Part shown: in pieces, positions 62,109-64,000 of the stretch
Layout of the letters: every line of letters begins with the position of its first letter
How positions within the stretch are numbered: the stretch's first letter is position 1
NCBI RefSeq assembly: GCF_024495425.1
Contig: NZ_JANHJR010000002.1
Location: 248,001-312,000 of the forward strand
Direction: 5' to 3'
DNA: 64,000 bases
Origin: Haloarchaeobius litoreus
Lineage (GTDB): Archaea > Halobacteriota > Halobacteria > Halobacteriales > Natrialbaceae
Position numbers and translations under genes: made by a program
The notes under the pieces: generated by a model
Database searches by the model: none
What the model was told of the DNA's origin: nothing
The model's input: the letters and a program-made list of their open reading frames with translations, nothing else

Positions 62109-62986
62109 ACCAGCCGCATCGTCGTCGTCGCATCCGTCGCGAGCAGCAGGTCGAACGGCTCGTCGCCCGGCGCGTTCGCCGGGTCGAGGTAGCCGACGGC
62201 GAACGCAGCGTACGTCGTCCCACCCTCGACCTCGACGTCGAACGTCGCGACCGGGTCGCCGCCGCTTGCGGGTCGCACCTCCAGCGTGTACGACCCCGCG
62301 GGCACGGTGACGTAGTCCGCCTGCTCACCGTACCCCACCCCCTCGAACAGCGCGTCGCCGCTCGACGCGACAGTCACCGTGACCGGCGGGGCGTCCGGCG
62401 ACGCGTGGAACAGACTCACCGCCGCCTCGTCCGAGCCGGGCGACGGCGGGTCGTCCGTGAGTACGTCCACCGAGAACTCGTCCGTGGTGAGGTTCCCGAA
62501 CGCGACGGCGGTGTAGTTCGTGTCCGCCTGGACCGTCACCATGTCATCGAACGCGACGGTGCTCTCGTCGCCCGCCGCCGTGATGCGCACCGCCCGCTCA
62601 CCCGCCGGTGCCGTCAGATAGTCGCTGATCGTCCCGAACGACACCCCCGTCAGCACCGCCTCGTCGTCGACGTACACGTCCACGGCCGGCGCGTCCGGCG
62701 ACGCATGGACCACCCGGAGCCGCCCCGAGCCGCCGGTCGTCGTCGTCTGCTCCTCGGTGGTCTCCTGCTCGGTCGTCCCGTCGCTGGTCCCTTCCGTCGT
62801 TCCCTCCGTCGTCTGCATACCGCCGTCCGTGGTGCCCGCGGTCGTTCCCATCGGGCCGGTCCCGGTGCCGTTCCCTGTGCTGTTGTTGCCGCCGTCGCCG
62901 GTGTCTGCACAGCCCGCCAGCGTCGCTGTCGCCAGTCCGGCTGTCAGCTGGAGCACGCGTCGCCGTCGGAGGTCATCTGGTTTCAT
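62105..62986 (-). CDS. DUF4397 lipoprotein with two repeats
   Basis: 293 residues from MKPDDLRRRRVLQLTAG; an RR-type Tat signal and the lipobox TLAGC are seen. A Thr/Glu/Gly linker is followed by two DUF4397 units starting VVHASPDAPAVDVYVD and LFHASPDAPPVTVTV, each about 95 residues. The family forms small beta-sandwich domains on bacterial and archaeal surfaces; function unknown. The gene converges with the GNAT gene. Confidence 0.88.
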   Translation of the reverse strand: MKPDDLRRRRVLQLTAGLATATLAGCADTGDGGNNSTGNGTGTGPMGTTAGTTDGGMQTTEGTTEGTSDGTTEQETTEEQTTTTGGSGRLRVVHASPDAPAVDVYVDDEAVLTGVSFGTISDYLTAPAGERAVRITAAGDESTVAFDDMVTVQADTNYTAVAFGNLTTDEFSVDVLTDDPPSPGSDEAAVSLFHASPDAPPVTVTVASSGDALFEGVGYGEQADYVTVPAGSYTLEVRPASGGDPVATFDVEVEGGTTYAAFAVGYLDPANAPGDEPFDLLLATDATTTMRLV

Positions 62987-63125
62987 ACGGACCAAACCGT
63001 CGGGGGACGGACGTGTAAGTCTGGTTTCGGGTTCGCCGGCAGTTAGGGGCCAGCGGGCGGCAGGTCGACCCACCGTCTGCATCCGGCTCCCGACGGCTGG
63101 TTACCACGCTACCGATTCGAAATCC

Positions 63126-63132
63126 TTTTTTA
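63126..63132 (+). promoter_or_regulatory. TATA-like box of tRNA-Phe
   Basis: ttttta within cctttttta, 27-33 bp before the tRNA start. Confidence 0.5.
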
Positions 63133-63158
63133 GTGCATCCACCGAAGTCAGAGTGCGC

Positions 63159-63232
63159 GCCGCCTTAGCTCAGACTGGGAGAGCACTCGACTGAAGATCG
63201 AGCTGTCCCCGGTTCAAATCCGGGAGGCGGCA
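63159..63232 (+). tRNA. tRNA-Phe (anticodon GAA)
   Basis: Acceptor GCCGCCT (63159-63165) pairs with AGGCGGC (63225-63231), discriminator A at 63232. Anticodon arm CTCGA-CTGAAGA-TCGAG gives GAA. T arm CCCGG-TTCAAAT-CCGGG. CCA is not encoded. A mobile-element-type gene starts 85 bp downstream. Confidence 0.97.
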
Positions 63233-63316
63233 TAGACTTCTCGGTTCACATGCCGGAACGACAATCCCCTCAGAGAGGGCTCTATTCGCCCGTTCTGGGA
63301 TCGGGGGTGAGCCGCG

Positions 63317-64000
63317 GTGCAGCTGATCGAGACCGCGCCCCACGAGTTCGCGGCCCACTTCCTGTTCGACGAGTTCGGGCTGGACCCCTTCTTCGCGTGC
63401 AACCGTCGCGTGAAGGACGGCGACGGGAGTGTCGAGGCGAAGTTCGAGTGCGACGGCGAGACGTGGGTCGCGCGGCTCTCCTATCGGGGCTCCGGGCTCG
63501 AACATCCCGGCGACCGGCTGCCGGGCGGGACCGAGTTCCTGCTCGAGGAGATGCGCGAGTTCGATATGCATATCGAGAGTGATGACGACCCACTCGGTGA
63601 GCGGAGCGCACATATCCATATCATGCCGCGCTGGCAGGGGATGCGGAGCGAGAGCGGGCAGGACATCCCCGTCCCACCGGACATCGACGAGGCGGTGAAT
63701 CTCCACGTTCAGGGGTCGAACATCGAGTTCGAGGAGTACCAGACCCTGATTCGGAAGGCGATGAGCGCCGTCGGCGTCGACGGCTACTACTTTCGGTCGC
63801 TGCACGAGTTCTCGACGGTGCTCGACGCGGAGCGGTACGTGCGAATCCAGGAGAGCGTTAGTGGGAAGGTCCACGCCCGGGACGGTCCCATCGCCCAACT
63901 CGGGCATCTCTTGGAACACGACCGGACTGGGCGACGCAAGCTCGTGCAGTTCGACAGCGACGAACGCGGTCGTGACCAGCCGGGCTACTACCACACAGCG
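63317..64000 (+). CDS. DUF7845-like protein, N-terminal part, runs off the window
   Basis: 228 codons from a GTG at 63317 with no stop to the window edge. It begins MQLIETAPHEFAAHFLFDEFG, then DPFFACNRRVKDGDG, and contains VARLSYRGSGLE and HIHIMPRWQGM. I recall this N-terminal domain from haloarchaeal proteins on plasmids and integrated elements, often large and with a helix-turn-helix further on; unverified. It follows tRNA-Phe at once, so it may be the first gene of an integrated element. Confidence 0.7.
   Translation, partial: MQLIETAPHEFAAHFLFDEFGLDPFFACNRRVKDGDGSVEAKFECDGETWVARLSYRGSGLEHPGDRLPGGTEFLLEEMREFDMHIESDDDPLGERSAHIHIMPRWQGMRSESGQDIPVPPDIDEAVNLHVQGSNIEFEEYQTLIRKAMSAVGVDGYYFRSLHEFSTVLDAERYVRIQESVSGKVHARDGPIAQLGHLLEHDRTGRRKLVQFDSDERGRDQPGYYHTA

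Overview
The window is about 64 kb of a very GC-rich chromosome from a haloarchaeon (class Halobacteria). Signs of this are the acidic, Asp/Glu-rich proteins, genes that often start 25-30 bases after an A/T-rich TATA-like element with no Shine-Dalgarno site, twin-arginine lipoproteins, an archaeal histone doublet, an archaeal class I CCA-adding enzyme, an intron-containing elongator tRNA-Met, an archaeal RNase P RNA, and many families known only from haloarchaea. I cannot name the genus.

Layout. 0-14 kb: NAD salvage (the start of a nicotinamidase-like hydrolase, and pncB) flanking two paralogous zincin-like lipoproteins; AMMECR1 protein, RNase P RNA, M29 aminopeptidase, tRNA-Val, an ABC exporter, a membrane histidine kinase and a creatininase-family amidohydrolase. 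14-29 kb: a MaoC protein with MptD (pterin pathway), a thioredoxin-fold protein, a MutS-like ATPase, a repeat-containing secreted protein, an R2lox-type di-metal oxidase, two large membrane proteins, regulators, a CopD-like protein beside an Lrp/TRASH regulator, bacterial-type riboflavin synthase and a PrsW protease. 29-45 kb: FAU-1 RNA-binding protein, a two-zinc-ribbon acidic protein, YgfZ/GcvT, a phosphoesterase, a geranylgeranyl reductase, universal stress proteins, a beta-propeller protein, aldo-keto reductase, ZIP transporter and azf (glucose-6-phosphate dehydrogenase).

45.6-47.5 kb is a clearly A/T-richer island with two divergent genes of unknown function. One has features that could fit an ADP-ribosyltransferase fold. 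It is the best candidate for something undescribed. 47.5-56 kb is core again: lipid kinase, DUF309, alcohol dehydrogenase, and the chromatin cluster rpa2-histone-histone deacetylase, followed by cca.

Three tRNA genes show traces of integration: tRNA-Arg with two 99-bp repeats that end in its 3' sequence, tRNA-Asn with a 24-bp copy of its 3' end 151 bp away, and tRNA-Phe followed at once by a gene of a type I associate with mobile elements that runs off the right edge. A probably truncated small gene lies next to the intron-bearing tRNA-Met. The remaining right end holds a GH99-like lipoprotein, a hybrid response-regulator/kinase, a GNAT acetyltransferase and a DUF4397 lipoprotein. I see no CRISPR array, rRNA or intact insertion sequence. 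All family assignments are from motif recognition by eye; none was checked against a database.
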